Part shown: positions 6,393 to 14,042 of the stretch, piece after piece
How positions within the stretch are numbered: the stretch's first letter is position 1
Layout: every line of letters begins with the position of its first letter
Source: SZUA-1377 sp964622255
Lineage (GTDB): Bacteria > Campylobacterota > Campylobacteria > Campylobacterales > QNZT01
Direction: 5' to 3'
Length of the DNA: 18,634 nucleotides
Assembly (NCBI GenBank): GCA_964622255.1
Contig: CAZUPK010000055.1
Coordinates: 1-18,634, forward strand
Translations under genes and position numbers: made by a program
The notes under the pieces: generated by a model
The model's input: the letters and a program-made list of their open reading frames with translations, nothing else
The model's database searches: none
Told to the model about the DNA's origin: nothing

Positions 6393-7322
6393 TTACTCTA
6401 AACTATGGTTTAAAACAAGTAGTAACACAAGCAAAAAAACTATGCCGGTTGAACGGTTATAGAGTTTGTTTACCGCAACAAAAACTAACATAATTGTTAA
6501 AATGAGTGCAGCAAATATATCAAAAAGACTATTTTGGAGTTTAACTGTAAGAGGATTTACTAAAGCACTTGCTCCTATAACAACTGTAAAGTTTGCTATA
6601 TTGCTTCCAATAATATTTCCTATAGCCATATCAGCATCTTTTTTTCTCGCGGCTTGAAGACTAACTACAAGCTCTGGCAGACTTGTTCCAAAAGCTACTA
6701 ACAAAAGTCCTATAATCCACTCGCTAATTCCAAAAAACCTTGCTATATTTGATGCACTATCAACTGCAAAGTTTGCTCCAACTATAACCAATATAAAACC
6801 AAAAGTCAAAAGCCCTACTGTTTTTAAGCTATCAAATCCCTCCTTGTCTATATCTTTATCAACTTTCAACATATCCATAGCATTATTTTTTAAAAATACT
6901 AAATAAGCACCCATCATAGCCAAATAAATAATACCCTCAAATCTACTAACAACTCCATCATAAGCTATAAGCAAAAAAGAAAGAATAGGAAACAAAGCCC
7001 AAGCACTATCCTCTTTAAATATATCTCTTTTTGGAATAAGTTTTTCACCTATAAAAAAAACAAGTCCTAAAACTAGTGCTAAGTTTATGATATTACTTCC
7101 TATGACATTTGATACTGCTAACTGACTATGATGCTTATAACTTGCTATAATACTTGCGACCATTTCTGGTAAACTCGTTCCTAAAGCAACAACACTAGCC
7201 CCTATAATAAAGCTTGGTATTCCAAAATGTAAAGCTATCTTTTCCGCTTCATCTATAACAAAATCAGCACCTTTTATAAGAGCTGCCATAGCAACCAAAA
7301 ACACAACTGTATCAACTATCAC
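6393..7322 (-). CDS. Calcium/sodium antiporter (CaCA superfamily, YrbG/CaxA-like)
   Basis: Inner-membrane exchanger that would expel Ca2+ in trade for Na+ (or H+). The 309 residues hold about ten hydrophobic segments and two homologous halves, each with the ion-binding alpha repeat: GTSLPEM (48-54) with SNVIGSNIIN (71-80), and GTSLPEL (212-218) with GNIIGSNIAN (235-244). The acidic E53 and E217 of these repeats would bind the cation. A polar cytoplasmic loop lies at about 145-165. The start is GTG at 7322, chosen because AGGAG lies 5 nt upstream and because the protein then begins like the family (MIVDTVVFLVAMAALIKGAD). It overlaps the end of ybeY by 11 nt, so it is last in the ilvB operon. 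Substrate is from the family; the exact ion pair is not decided by sequence. Confidence 0.9.
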   Translation of the reverse strand: MIVDTVVFLVAMAALIKGADFVIDEAEKIALHFGIPSFIIGASVVALGTSLPEMVASIIASYKHHSQLAVSNVIGSNIINLALVLGLVFFIGEKLIPKRDIFKEDSAWALFPILSFLLIAYDGVVSRFEGIIYLAMMGAYLVFLKNNAMDMLKVDKDIDKEGFDSLKTVGLLTFGFILVIVGANFAVDSASNIARFFGISEWIIGLLLVAFGTSLPELVVSLQAARKKDADMAIGNIIGSNIANFTVVIGASALVNPLTVKLQNSLFDIFAALILTIMLVFVAVNKLYNRSTGIVFLLVLLLVLNHSLE

Positions 7323-7740
7323 CTTTACTCCTAATTATTAAACTTTTTGGAAGTTCAAACTTTTTTATAAGTTCAATCTCTTTTTCTCTCATCTCTCCAT
7401 CATCTTTTTCGTGATCATATCCCAAAAGATGTAAAGTTCCATGTATAAACATAAGTTTTATCTCATCGTCAAGTGAGTGAGAAAACTCTTTTGCTTTATT
7501 TTTTGCTAATTCTATATTTATAACAACACTTCCTAGCGGAAAGCCATCCATAAAATCAAGTGGAAAACTTAAGACATCGGTAGTCTTATCCACCTGTCTA
7601 AAATTTTTATTTAACTCTTGCATCTCTTTTGAGTTTACAAAGATGAGTTCGATTGTTTTTTTAGTTAATTGATTATATATAGCTTGAAGTGAATCTAAAG
7701 AAAACTTTTCTAGACCATATCTATCATCAAATTCTATCAA
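7312..7740 (-). CDS. ybeY: Endoribonuclease YbeY, 16S rRNA maturation
   Basis: Zinc-dependent single-strand endoribonuclease acting in 16S rRNA 3' end processing and ribosome quality control in the cytoplasm. The 142 residues carry the UPF0054 signature HGTLHLLGYDHEKDD (100-114), whose H100, H104 and H110 hold the metal, and the conserved FRQVDKTTDVLSFP stretch (47-60). Length is typical. The start is TTG at 7740: no ATG lies nearby, the product then begins MIEFDDRYGL in the way family members do, and GAGGAT stands about 7 nt upstream. It follows lpxD by 37 nt and its end overlaps the antiporter gene by 11 nt. Confidence 0.95.
   Translation of the reverse strand: MIEFDDRYGLEKFSLDSLQAIYNQLTKKTIELIFVNSKEMQELNKNFRQVDKTTDVLSFPLDFMDGFPLGSVVINIELAKNKAKEFSHSLDDEIKLMFIHGTLHLLGYDHEKDDGEMREKEIELIKKFELPKSLIIRSKGDS
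7328..7332 (-). promoter_or_regulatory. Ribosome binding site AGGAG setting the GTG start of the antiporter gene
   Basis: AGGAG on the minus strand stands 5 nt before the GTG at 7322-7320 and inside the last codons of ybeY. It is the clearest Shine-Dalgarno sequence in the window and the reason for preferring the GTG over the internal ATG codons further on. Confidence 0.7.
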
Positions 7741-7777
7741 AATCTATATCCTCTAACTTATAAATATACTGCCAAAA

Positions 7778-8689
7778 CTATTTTTTACTCATCTTTGAGA
7801 TAGTTGCTACCTCTTTTAACCACTGCTTATGAGGCTTTGCAGGGAAACCTGCATATATACCGCTTTGCTTTATATCTTTTGTTACTCCACTTCTAGCTGC
7901 AAACATTATACCGCTTCCAACTTCTAAGTGTCCAGAAGTTCCACTTTGAGCTCCAAAAATTACATTTTTTCCAACTATAGTGCTTCCAGCAAGTCCACTT
8001 TGAGAAACTATTATGGAGTTTTTACCTATTTTGCAGTTATGACCTATCTGAACTAAGTTATCTACTTTTACCCCATCATCTAAAAATGTATCTCCAAAAA
8101 CTCCTCTATCTATGGTAGAGTTTGCTCCTACTTCCACACCATCACCCAAAACAACTCTTCCAAAGTGATATATTTTTATTGGCTCTTTATTTTTAGTATA
8201 AGCATATCCAAAACCATCACTGCCTATAACACAACCAGAATGCAAAATACAATCTTTTCCAATAACTGTATTGTCATATATAGTAACATTTGGATATATA
8301 ACTGTTCTATCTTTTATAGTTACCCCATCTCCTACAACTATGTTTGAGTGAAAAACTACATCTTTTGCTATGGAGCAGTTTTTACCTATTATAACATTTT
8401 TACTTTCTGGCACTTTTTTGGGTGCAAACTCTAAAGAAAGTAAAGCAAATGCAAGATAGGGATCATCTACAACTATAGCCTTAGCACTATTTGGTAAAAA
8501 TTCTTTATCAGCATCTTTTACTAATACAAAAGATGCCTTTGTTTTTTTTAAATCTTTAAGATATTTTTTATCGTTAAAAAAGGTTATTTCACCCTCTTTT
8601 GCCTTTTTAGTATCATTTATAAAGCTAACTTCAGCTTCATCTACTTCACACCTGCCATCAACTAACTCTAAAATCTCACTTAACCTCAT
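7778..8689 (-). CDS. lpxD: UDP-3-O-acylglucosamine N-acyltransferase LpxD
   Basis: Adds the N-linked 3-hydroxyacyl chain from acyl-ACP to UDP-3-O-acyl-glucosamine, the third step of lipid A synthesis, in the cytoplasm. With the start used here the protein has 303 residues: an N-terminal uridine-binding domain (about 1-95) and a left-handed parallel beta helix of hexapeptide repeats (about 98-270: IGKNCSIAKDVVF, IGKDCILHSGCVIGSDGFGY and so on). H217 in VQIGHNCKIG is the catalytic base position; GFGY is conserved. The frame is open to 8719 but those ten extra codons lie mostly inside ilvN, and the family begins M(K/R)LSEI, so I choose the ATG at 8689, 4 nt after the ilvN stop, with GGAG about 10 nt upstream. 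ilvB-ilvN-lpxD is, as I recall, a conserved order in the phylum. Confidence 0.94.
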   Translation of the reverse strand: MRLSEILELVDGRCEVDEAEVSFINDTKKAKEGEITFFNDKKYLKDLKKTKASFVLVKDADKEFLPNSAKAIVVDDPYLAFALLSLEFAPKKVPESKNVIIGKNCSIAKDVVFHSNIVVGDGVTIKDRTVIYPNVTIYDNTVIGKDCILHSGCVIGSDGFGYAYTKNKEPIKIYHFGRVVLGDGVEVGANSTIDRGVFGDTFLDDGVKVDNLVQIGHNCKIGKNSIIVSQSGLAGSTIVGKNVIFGAQSGTSGHLEVGSGIMFAARSGVTKDIKQSGIYAGFPAKPHKQWLKEVATISKMSKK

Positions 8690-8693
8690 AAAT

Positions 8694-9167
8694 CTATCTC
8701 TCCATAGAGACACTTCCACCTCTTACTATTTGAGTTGGGTGAAACTTGTTTATCATAATTTTTATAAAATTTTTTATCTTTAAAACATCGTCCACTGCCA
8801 TAACTATCAAACTATCCTCATTTGAGTTAGCTACTATACCATTATATCCAGAAAGTATAGCATCAAGTCCAGCTAAGTTTGTCTCAAGAGGGATTTTAAC
8901 TAAAACCATCTCTTTTTCAACTACATCATCACTCTCTATAACTTTATATGTAGGGATGAGTTTGTGTAACTGTTTTACTATTTGCTCCAAAACTTTCTTA
9001 TTTCCACTAGTAACTATGGTAAACCTACTATAATCACTCTCTGGAATAGGAGCAACAGTTAAAGACTCTATGTTGTATCCTCGTCCTGCAAAAAGACTTG
9101 CTATCCTTGATAAAACTCCATGTTCGTTTAAAACTATAACCGATATAACTTTTCTCATCTCTTGCAT
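8694..9167 (-). CDS. ilvN: Acetolactate synthase small (regulatory) subunit
   Basis: Activates the catalytic subunit IlvB and gives feedback inhibition by branched-chain amino acids. The 157 residues have an N-terminal ACT domain (about 5-80: VISVIVLNEHGVLSRIASLFAGRGYNI, with the usual N-x-x-G-V-L-x-R effector-binding turn) and a C-terminal domain (about 85-157). The ATG at 9167 is preferred over a second ATG three codons on because AAGGA (9174-9178) stands 6 nt before it. The gene begins 2 nt after the ilvB stop. The family is usually about 155-170 residues, so the protein is complete. The symbol ilvH is used for the same gene in some genomes. Confidence 0.95.
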   Translation of the reverse strand: MQEMRKVISVIVLNEHGVLSRIASLFAGRGYNIESLTVAPIPESDYSRFTIVTSGNKKVLEQIVKQLHKLIPTYKVIESDDVVEKEMVLVKIPLETNLAGLDAILSGYNGIVANSNEDSLIVMAVDDVLKIKNFIKIMINKFHPTQIVRGGSVSMER

Positions 9168-9169
9168 AA

Positions 9170-10858
9170 CTATTCCTTAAACTCTAACATCATATTGTAA
9201 AGTGTTCCACCTGCTGGAACCATAGGAAGAACATTTTCAAACCTATCTATGTGAGCATCTATAAGGCAAACTCTACTTTGTTTTATAGCATCTTCAAGAG
9301 CTTTATTAAACTCCTCTTTAGTTTTTACTTCATAGCCTATTCCACCAAAACTTTCCGCTAACATCTTAAAATTTGGTTGCATAGATAGATCAGTTTCGGC
9401 ATATCTTTTATCATAGAAAAATGTCTGCCACTGTCTAACCATACCTAAAAAGTTGTTGTTTAAGACTATGTTTATAACGGGAATATTACTTTGGACTGCT
9501 GTCATAAGCTCTTGTATATTCATTAAAATAGAACCATCTCCTGTAAAGTTTATAGATATTTTCTCAGGTTTTGCCCTTTTAGCTCCCAAACTTGCAGGAA
9601 AACCAAATCCCATAGTTCCAAGTCCGCCACTTGTTATAAACTGTCTTGGATATGAAAATGGATAGTGTTGAGCTGTCCACATCTGATGCTGTCCAACATC
9701 TGTAGAAACTACCGCTTTATCTCCTAAAACCTCCCCAACTCTTTTTATAATCCACTGAGGTTTTAAAACTTCATCACTATCTTTAAAAGTTAAAGGATGA
9801 AGCTCTCTATACTTTTTAACCAATCCTCTCCAACTCTCATACTTGTTTGTGTCTATCATATCTATAAGATTTAACATCTCTTGTAAAACATCTTTAAGAT
9901 CTCCAACTATCGGATAATCAACATCAACCAACTTTCCTATACTACTTGGATCTATATCTATATGTATTATCTTTGCATTTGTGGCAAACTTATCAAGTCT
10001 TCCGGTAACTCTATCATCAAATCTAGCACCCAAAGAGATGATCAAATCACACTCACTCATAGCTATATTTGCAGAATAACTTCCATGCATACCAACCATT
10101 CCTAAAAGCAAAGGATTATCATAAGGGATTGTTCCTCTTGCCATTAAAGTTTCGACTACCGGTATCTTTGTTTTTTTTACAAACTCTCTTACTTCATCGC
10201 TACTGTTTGAAAGTATAACTCCACCACCGATATAAAATAGTGGCTTTTTAGCATCACTTATAGCTTGAACTGCTTTTTTTATCTGCTTTGGATTTCCTTT
10301 TGTATTTGGCCTATATGTTTTTAAAACTACCTCTTTTGGATAGTCAAACTCCCCAATTTGAGCTGTTATATCTTTTGGCACATCTATATGAACCGGTCCT
10401 GGTCTTCCTGTCTTTGCTATATAAAAAGCCTCTTTTAATATATGAGGAAGCTCTTTTATATCTCTTACTAAGTAGTTATGTTTTGTGCAAGGTCTGCTTA
10501 TACCAACTGCATCTATCTCTTGAAAAGCATCCGTTCCTATCATAGTTATAGGAACTTGCCCACTTATAACCACTAAAGGAGTTGAGTCTGTATAAGCTGT
10601 CGCAAGTCCAGTTACAGCATTTGTAAATCCTGGCCCACTTGTAACTATAGCCACTCCTACTTTTCCACTAGCTCTAGCATAAGCATCAGCGGCACAAACT
10701 GCGGCTTGTTCGTGTCTAGTTAGTATATGCTCAAAATAATTCTGTTTATAAATTTCATCATAAACATTCATAATAGCCCCACCGGGATAGCCAAAAACCG
10801 TAGTTACTCCCTCCTCTTTTAAGGCTTCTATAACCATTTGCGAACCGTTTAGTTGCAT
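9170..10858 (-). CDS. ilvB: Acetolactate synthase large (catalytic) subunit
   Basis: ThDP-, Mg- and FAD-dependent enzyme joining two pyruvates to acetolactate (or pyruvate and 2-oxobutyrate), the committed step to valine, leucine and isoleucine. The 562 residues show VFGYPGGAIMNVYDEI (21-36), the activating glutamate E50 in TRHEQAA, the FAD-binding middle domain (about 190-350, with LGARFDDRVTG at 276-286), and the ThDP motif GDGSILMNIQEL (440-451) closing with NNNF (467-470). ATG start with GGAG 6 nt upstream. It heads the operon ilvB-ilvN-lpxD-ybeY-antiporter and has its own promoter about 30 nt upstream. The short leader leaves no room for a T-box or a leader-peptide attenuator. Named ilvI in some genomes. 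Confidence 0.96.
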   Translation of the reverse strand: MQLNGSQMVIEALKEEGVTTVFGYPGGAIMNVYDEIYKQNYFEHILTRHEQAAVCAADAYARASGKVGVAIVTSGPGFTNAVTGLATAYTDSTPLVVISGQVPITMIGTDAFQEIDAVGISRPCTKHNYLVRDIKELPHILKEAFYIAKTGRPGPVHIDVPKDITAQIGEFDYPKEVVLKTYRPNTKGNPKQIKKAVQAISDAKKPLFYIGGGVILSNSSDEVREFVKKTKIPVVETLMARGTIPYDNPLLLGMVGMHGSYSANIAMSECDLIISLGARFDDRVTGRLDKFATNAKIIHIDIDPSSIGKLVDVDYPIVGDLKDVLQEMLNLIDMIDTNKYESWRGLVKKYRELHPLTFKDSDEVLKPQWIIKRVGEVLGDKAVVSTDVGQHQMWTAQHYPFSYPRQFITSGGLGTMGFGFPASLGAKRAKPEKISINFTGDGSILMNIQELMTAVQSNIPVINIVLNNNFLGMVRQWQTFFYDKRYAETDLSMQPNFKMLAESFGGIGYEVKTKEEFNKALEDAIKQSRVCLIDAHIDRFENVLPMVPAGGTLYNMMLEFKE

Positions 10859-10888
10859 CTGTTTCTCCGTAAAGTTTAAGTTACGGGG

Positions 10889-10897
10889 ATTATATCA
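10889..10897 (-). promoter_or_regulatory. Extended -10 promoter of the ilvB operon
   Basis: The minus strand reads TTTTGATATAATCC: TATAAT at 10894-10889 preceded by TG-N. No convincing -35 stands 16-18 nt upstream (AAAGAT is the nearest), which is usual for this phylum. Transcription would start about 10882, giving a leader of about 24 nt that holds the GGAG of ilvB. It lies just after the tamB hairpin, so two transcription units meet in 76 bp. Confidence 0.65.
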
Positions 10898-10906
10898 AAA
10901 GAAGCT

Positions 10907-10934
10907 AAAGTATCTTTGCTTTGCAAAATACTTT
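10907..10934 (-). terminator. Hairpin at the end of tamB, probable terminator
   Basis: Directly after the tamB stop the sequence folds as AAAGTAT-TTTGC, loop AAA, GCAAA, a bulged G, ATACTTT: 12 paired bases in two blocks. On the minus strand it is followed by TAGCTTCTTTT, only a broken U tract, so termination may be partial. The hairpin is almost symmetrical; on the plus strand it is followed by TTATTT, but no plus-strand gene lies there. Confidence 0.5.
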
Positions 10935-13900
10935 TTATTTCTCATTTTTATATACAATATCTATACCGGAAGCTTCAGGAGAAAAAGTTAAATCAGTTTC
11001 TATATCTTTACTATTTTGGTATCTTATTTTTATAGTTTGCACTAAATCATTTTGATAAATTATAGTTGTTTTTCTTCCAATTTTTTTTTCTACTTCAACT
11101 CCTATAGTTCCCTCCTTTGTAGTTGAAAGTTCTATCCTGTCCAACTTAACACCTAGTGTATCGGTTAAACCTTTTGCAAAACTACTCCCAAAAAGGGATA
11201 ATGCAGGATTTTTGTTTTGATTTTGCCCATTTGTTAATGTCGAAGCCTTTGTATTAAAAAGTAGTATAGAGAGTATATCATTTTGTGTAAGATATGGTGA
11301 TGAGGTAAAATTTAGTATAGGGTAGTCAAACCTTCCCCCTATCAAAATAGTTATAAAATAGGGTTCTTTTTTATAATATGCTTTTAAGTTTAAATATGGA
11401 TTTAATAACTTACCTACAAAAAGTATCTCTCCACTTCCAAGTTCAAACTTTTTATTATCACTAAAATAAACCCCATCTTTGATCTTTGTATATCCATATA
11501 CTTTTAGGCTATCTTTTTTCTCTTTAAATAGTGTAATATCTGCCGAAAATACGATTTTGTTTTTATCTAAAATATATTTTATATTATTTTTTGTTACAAT
11601 GTTAATGGATATATCAAAATTTTTACTACTTTGCTTTTTCTTTTTAACTCTACCTGTAAAGATTATATCTTCGTCGTTTACCTCGTAGGATTTTAAAGGC
11701 TTATATTTTAAAAGGCCCTTTAAAAGATATATTTCTCCCTTTAGAGAGTTTTTAAAGCCATTTGATAAAAATCTTAAGTTAAGATTTAAAAAGATATTTG
11801 CCTCCGGTTCAACCAAGTGATAATCATTTGATTTTATAGTGATAGAAGTTGTATCTGAAAGTCTTCCTGCTATTTTTATAGAATTATTTAAAACTATATC
11901 TAACTTTATACCATCTTCAGTAAAATCTATAGTAGAAACTTTTGTTGAGAAAAGCTTTCGATATCTATCTAAAATATAAGCATTAGTATTAAAGTTTGAG
12001 ATAGCTAAAGTTTTATATGAAAACTTAGCATCTAAACTCCCTTTTTCCATAAAAAAGTATTTATACCTTTCATATTCATATAGTAACCATTTTAAATCTA
12101 TATGAAAGTCAAACTCTCCTTTATCATAACTACCATCCAATACTACATCTGCGTCGATAGGAATAGTTGGCATCATATAGTAATCATTGAGTTTTTTTAA
12201 AAGCTCTTTTAGAGATGGAGTTTTGATATCATACTTTATAGGGATATTTTTTTGCTTATAGATATGGATAGTTGTATTTTCTAAAGTAGCTGTAGTATTG
12301 AACTCTTTATTTTTCGTATCATATATCGCTTTTATATCCATATTACTATTTTTAGCATCAAGGATATAACTTTTATTCTTTACATCTAAATAGCAACTTA
12401 GAGGCAAGATATTTTCGATATTTATATTTTTATCTATCTCCTTGATGATGCTTTTTTTAGATGAGGTTACTAAAAAGCTATTTTTGTTATCTTTTACTAT
12501 ATATCTTCCCGAAATATTTACCAAGTTTGATGCTATATCATAGTTTATAAATGTATTTTGTATATCCTTATAGTTTAATTTAGTTTCAGTTTTAAAACTT
12601 AGTTTAATATCTTTTGAGATATTTTCATCTAACTCATTTAAAAAAAACTCTTTTGATTTTATAGATATTTTAGGTTCTATATAACTTTTACTTGAGAGAT
12701 ATTCACCTGTTAAATAGTTACTTTTAAGAAAAGCTTTTATGCCCTTTTTATTACCTTTAAAGGTTAAAATAGACCCTTTTAAGAGTTTTTTAACTCTTTT
12801 ATCTAAGTTTTTAAATTTTTTTAGTTTTACATATCCACTGTAATATATATGAGTTTTTGGAGTATAGTAAAAATCAATATTTAAATCTATATCTTTTGCA
12901 TACTTTGAAGTTAATTTTGAATCAGTGTTAAAGTGAAGTTTCAACTCTTTAAAATCAAACTCCGCATATGTTTTTAAAAGTTTTATAGTTACCTTTAAGT
13001 CTTTATCCAACTTTTTAGTTAAAAGAGTTTTTGAGTTAGCTTTAAGATTTCCTATAAGTTTATCTTTATCTATTTTTAGTTTTATATCTAAAGGATTTAG
13101 AGAGTTATAGTTAAAAAAGGGAATAAAATTTTTAAAATATTTATCATCTAAATCAACTGCTACCTTTGAAAAATATGTAGAGTTTTTTAAGTATCCTTTT
13201 GACTTCAATTTCCAAATATTTGTTCTTATATCTAGTTTGATATCTTTAGCATTAAACCTTTTTAAATCTTTACTATCCAAATCTTTTATATCCACCAAAA
13301 GAGATTCTATAAAATATTTTCCCTTTTTAAAAGGTTTTGTAGAGATGTTTGCCTCTTTTATAGATATAAATTTTATGATAGTAGAGTTAGAGTCTCTATC
13401 ACTTTTTATAATGTCTTTTAGTTTTACTATTTTTGCTACATCAAGTTTTGTTAGATTAAACTTTTTTATATCCAAAAAATAATCTTTATAAGAACCACTG
13501 TAACTCAAATCAAAATAATTGCTCTTCATATCTACTAACAAATCATTTATATCTATATTTGAGCCTATATAAAAATCTTTTATTTTAATACTTAACTTTT
13601 GTATCTCAACTTCATCTTTTTTATATGGAAGTATATTTAACTTAATATTGTGTATATTTACAATTATAGGCAGTATAGAGCCTTTTTTATTTTTTGAGGA
13701 AGCCTCATTTTTTATAGAGTTTATAAAAGTTTTTAGATTATTTATATCAACTTGAAAAAACTCTATCTTTTTTATATCAAGCTGTAAGAGCAAAAGTTTT
13801 AAAAGGTTAAAATCTATATTTGCATCTTTTGCTATGATATTGTTATGATATGATATGTCTTTGATATGGATATTTGTTAAGATATTTCCGGTTAAACTTT

Positions 13901-14042
13901 TATATTTTAGTTCATAAGTAAATGTTGCCTCTTTTGCTAAATAATCCAGAGTTTTAGGACTTGCCAAGATAAAAATCACTACTGCTAAAAAAACCATAAT
14001 TATCTCTATAGAGTGCAATACTCTAGCTATCTTTTTTTTCAA
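10935..14042 (-). CDS. tamB: Translocation and assembly module protein TamB (DUF490 family)
   Basis: Large inner-membrane-anchored periplasmic protein, thought to bridge the two membranes as a long lipid-carrying beta groove and to work with TamA in outer-membrane assembly. The 1035 residues begin with an uncleaved membrane helix (about 14-32, IIMVFLAVVIFILASP), continue with a very Lys-, Ile- and Asp-rich beta-strand region, and end with the conserved TamB/DUF490 domain (about 800-1035), recognised by KGEIYLLKGLLKYKP, SSPYLTQNDILSILLFNT and LGVKLDRIELS. It is shorter than the E. coli protein (about 1260). The start is TTG at 14042, overlapping the tamA TGA as TTGA, with AGGA about 8 nt upstream. 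Adjacency to tamA strengthens the call. Confidence 0.9.
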   Translation of the reverse strand: MKKKIARVLHSIEIIMVFLAVVIFILASPKTLDYLAKEATFTYELKYKSLTGNILTNIHIKDISYHNNIIAKDANIDFNLLKLLLLQLDIKKIEFFQVDINNLKTFINSIKNEASSKNKKGSILPIIVNIHNIKLNILPYKKDEVEIQKLSIKIKDFYIGSNIDINDLLVDMKSNYFDLSYSGSYKDYFLDIKKFNLTKLDVAKIVKLKDIIKSDRDSNSTIIKFISIKEANISTKPFKKGKYFIESLLVDIKDLDSKDLKRFNAKDIKLDIRTNIWKLKSKGYLKNSTYFSKVAVDLDDKYFKNFIPFFNYNSLNPLDIKLKIDKDKLIGNLKANSKTLLTKKLDKDLKVTIKLLKTYAEFDFKELKLHFNTDSKLTSKYAKDIDLNIDFYYTPKTHIYYSGYVKLKKFKNLDKRVKKLLKGSILTFKGNKKGIKAFLKSNYLTGEYLSSKSYIEPKISIKSKEFFLNELDENISKDIKLSFKTETKLNYKDIQNTFINYDIASNLVNISGRYIVKDNKNSFLVTSSKKSIIKEIDKNINIENILPLSCYLDVKNKSYILDAKNSNMDIKAIYDTKNKEFNTTATLENTTIHIYKQKNIPIKYDIKTPSLKELLKKLNDYYMMPTIPIDADVVLDGSYDKGEFDFHIDLKWLLYEYERYKYFFMEKGSLDAKFSYKTLAISNFNTNAYILDRYRKLFSTKVSTIDFTEDGIKLDIVLNNSIKIAGRLSDTTSITIKSNDYHLVEPEANIFLNLNLRFLSNGFKNSLKGEIYLLKGLLKYKPLKSYEVNDEDIIFTGRVKKKKQSSKNFDISINIVTKNNIKYILDKNKIVFSADITLFKEKKDSLKVYGYTKIKDGVYFSDNKKFELGSGEILFVGKLLNPYLNLKAYYKKEPYFITILIGGRFDYPILNFTSSPYLTQNDILSILLFNTKASTLTNGQNQNKNPALSLFGSSFAKGLTDTLGVKLDRIELSTTKEGTIGVEVEKKIGRKTTIIYQNDLVQTIKIRYQNSKDIETDLTFSPEASGIDIVYKNEK

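Noticed and set aside
8690..8719. Ten extra codons (MEVSLWRDRF) at the front of the lpxD frame
   Set aside because: They mostly lie inside ilvN, and LpxD proteins begin M(K/R)LSEI, so the ATG at 8689 is the better start.
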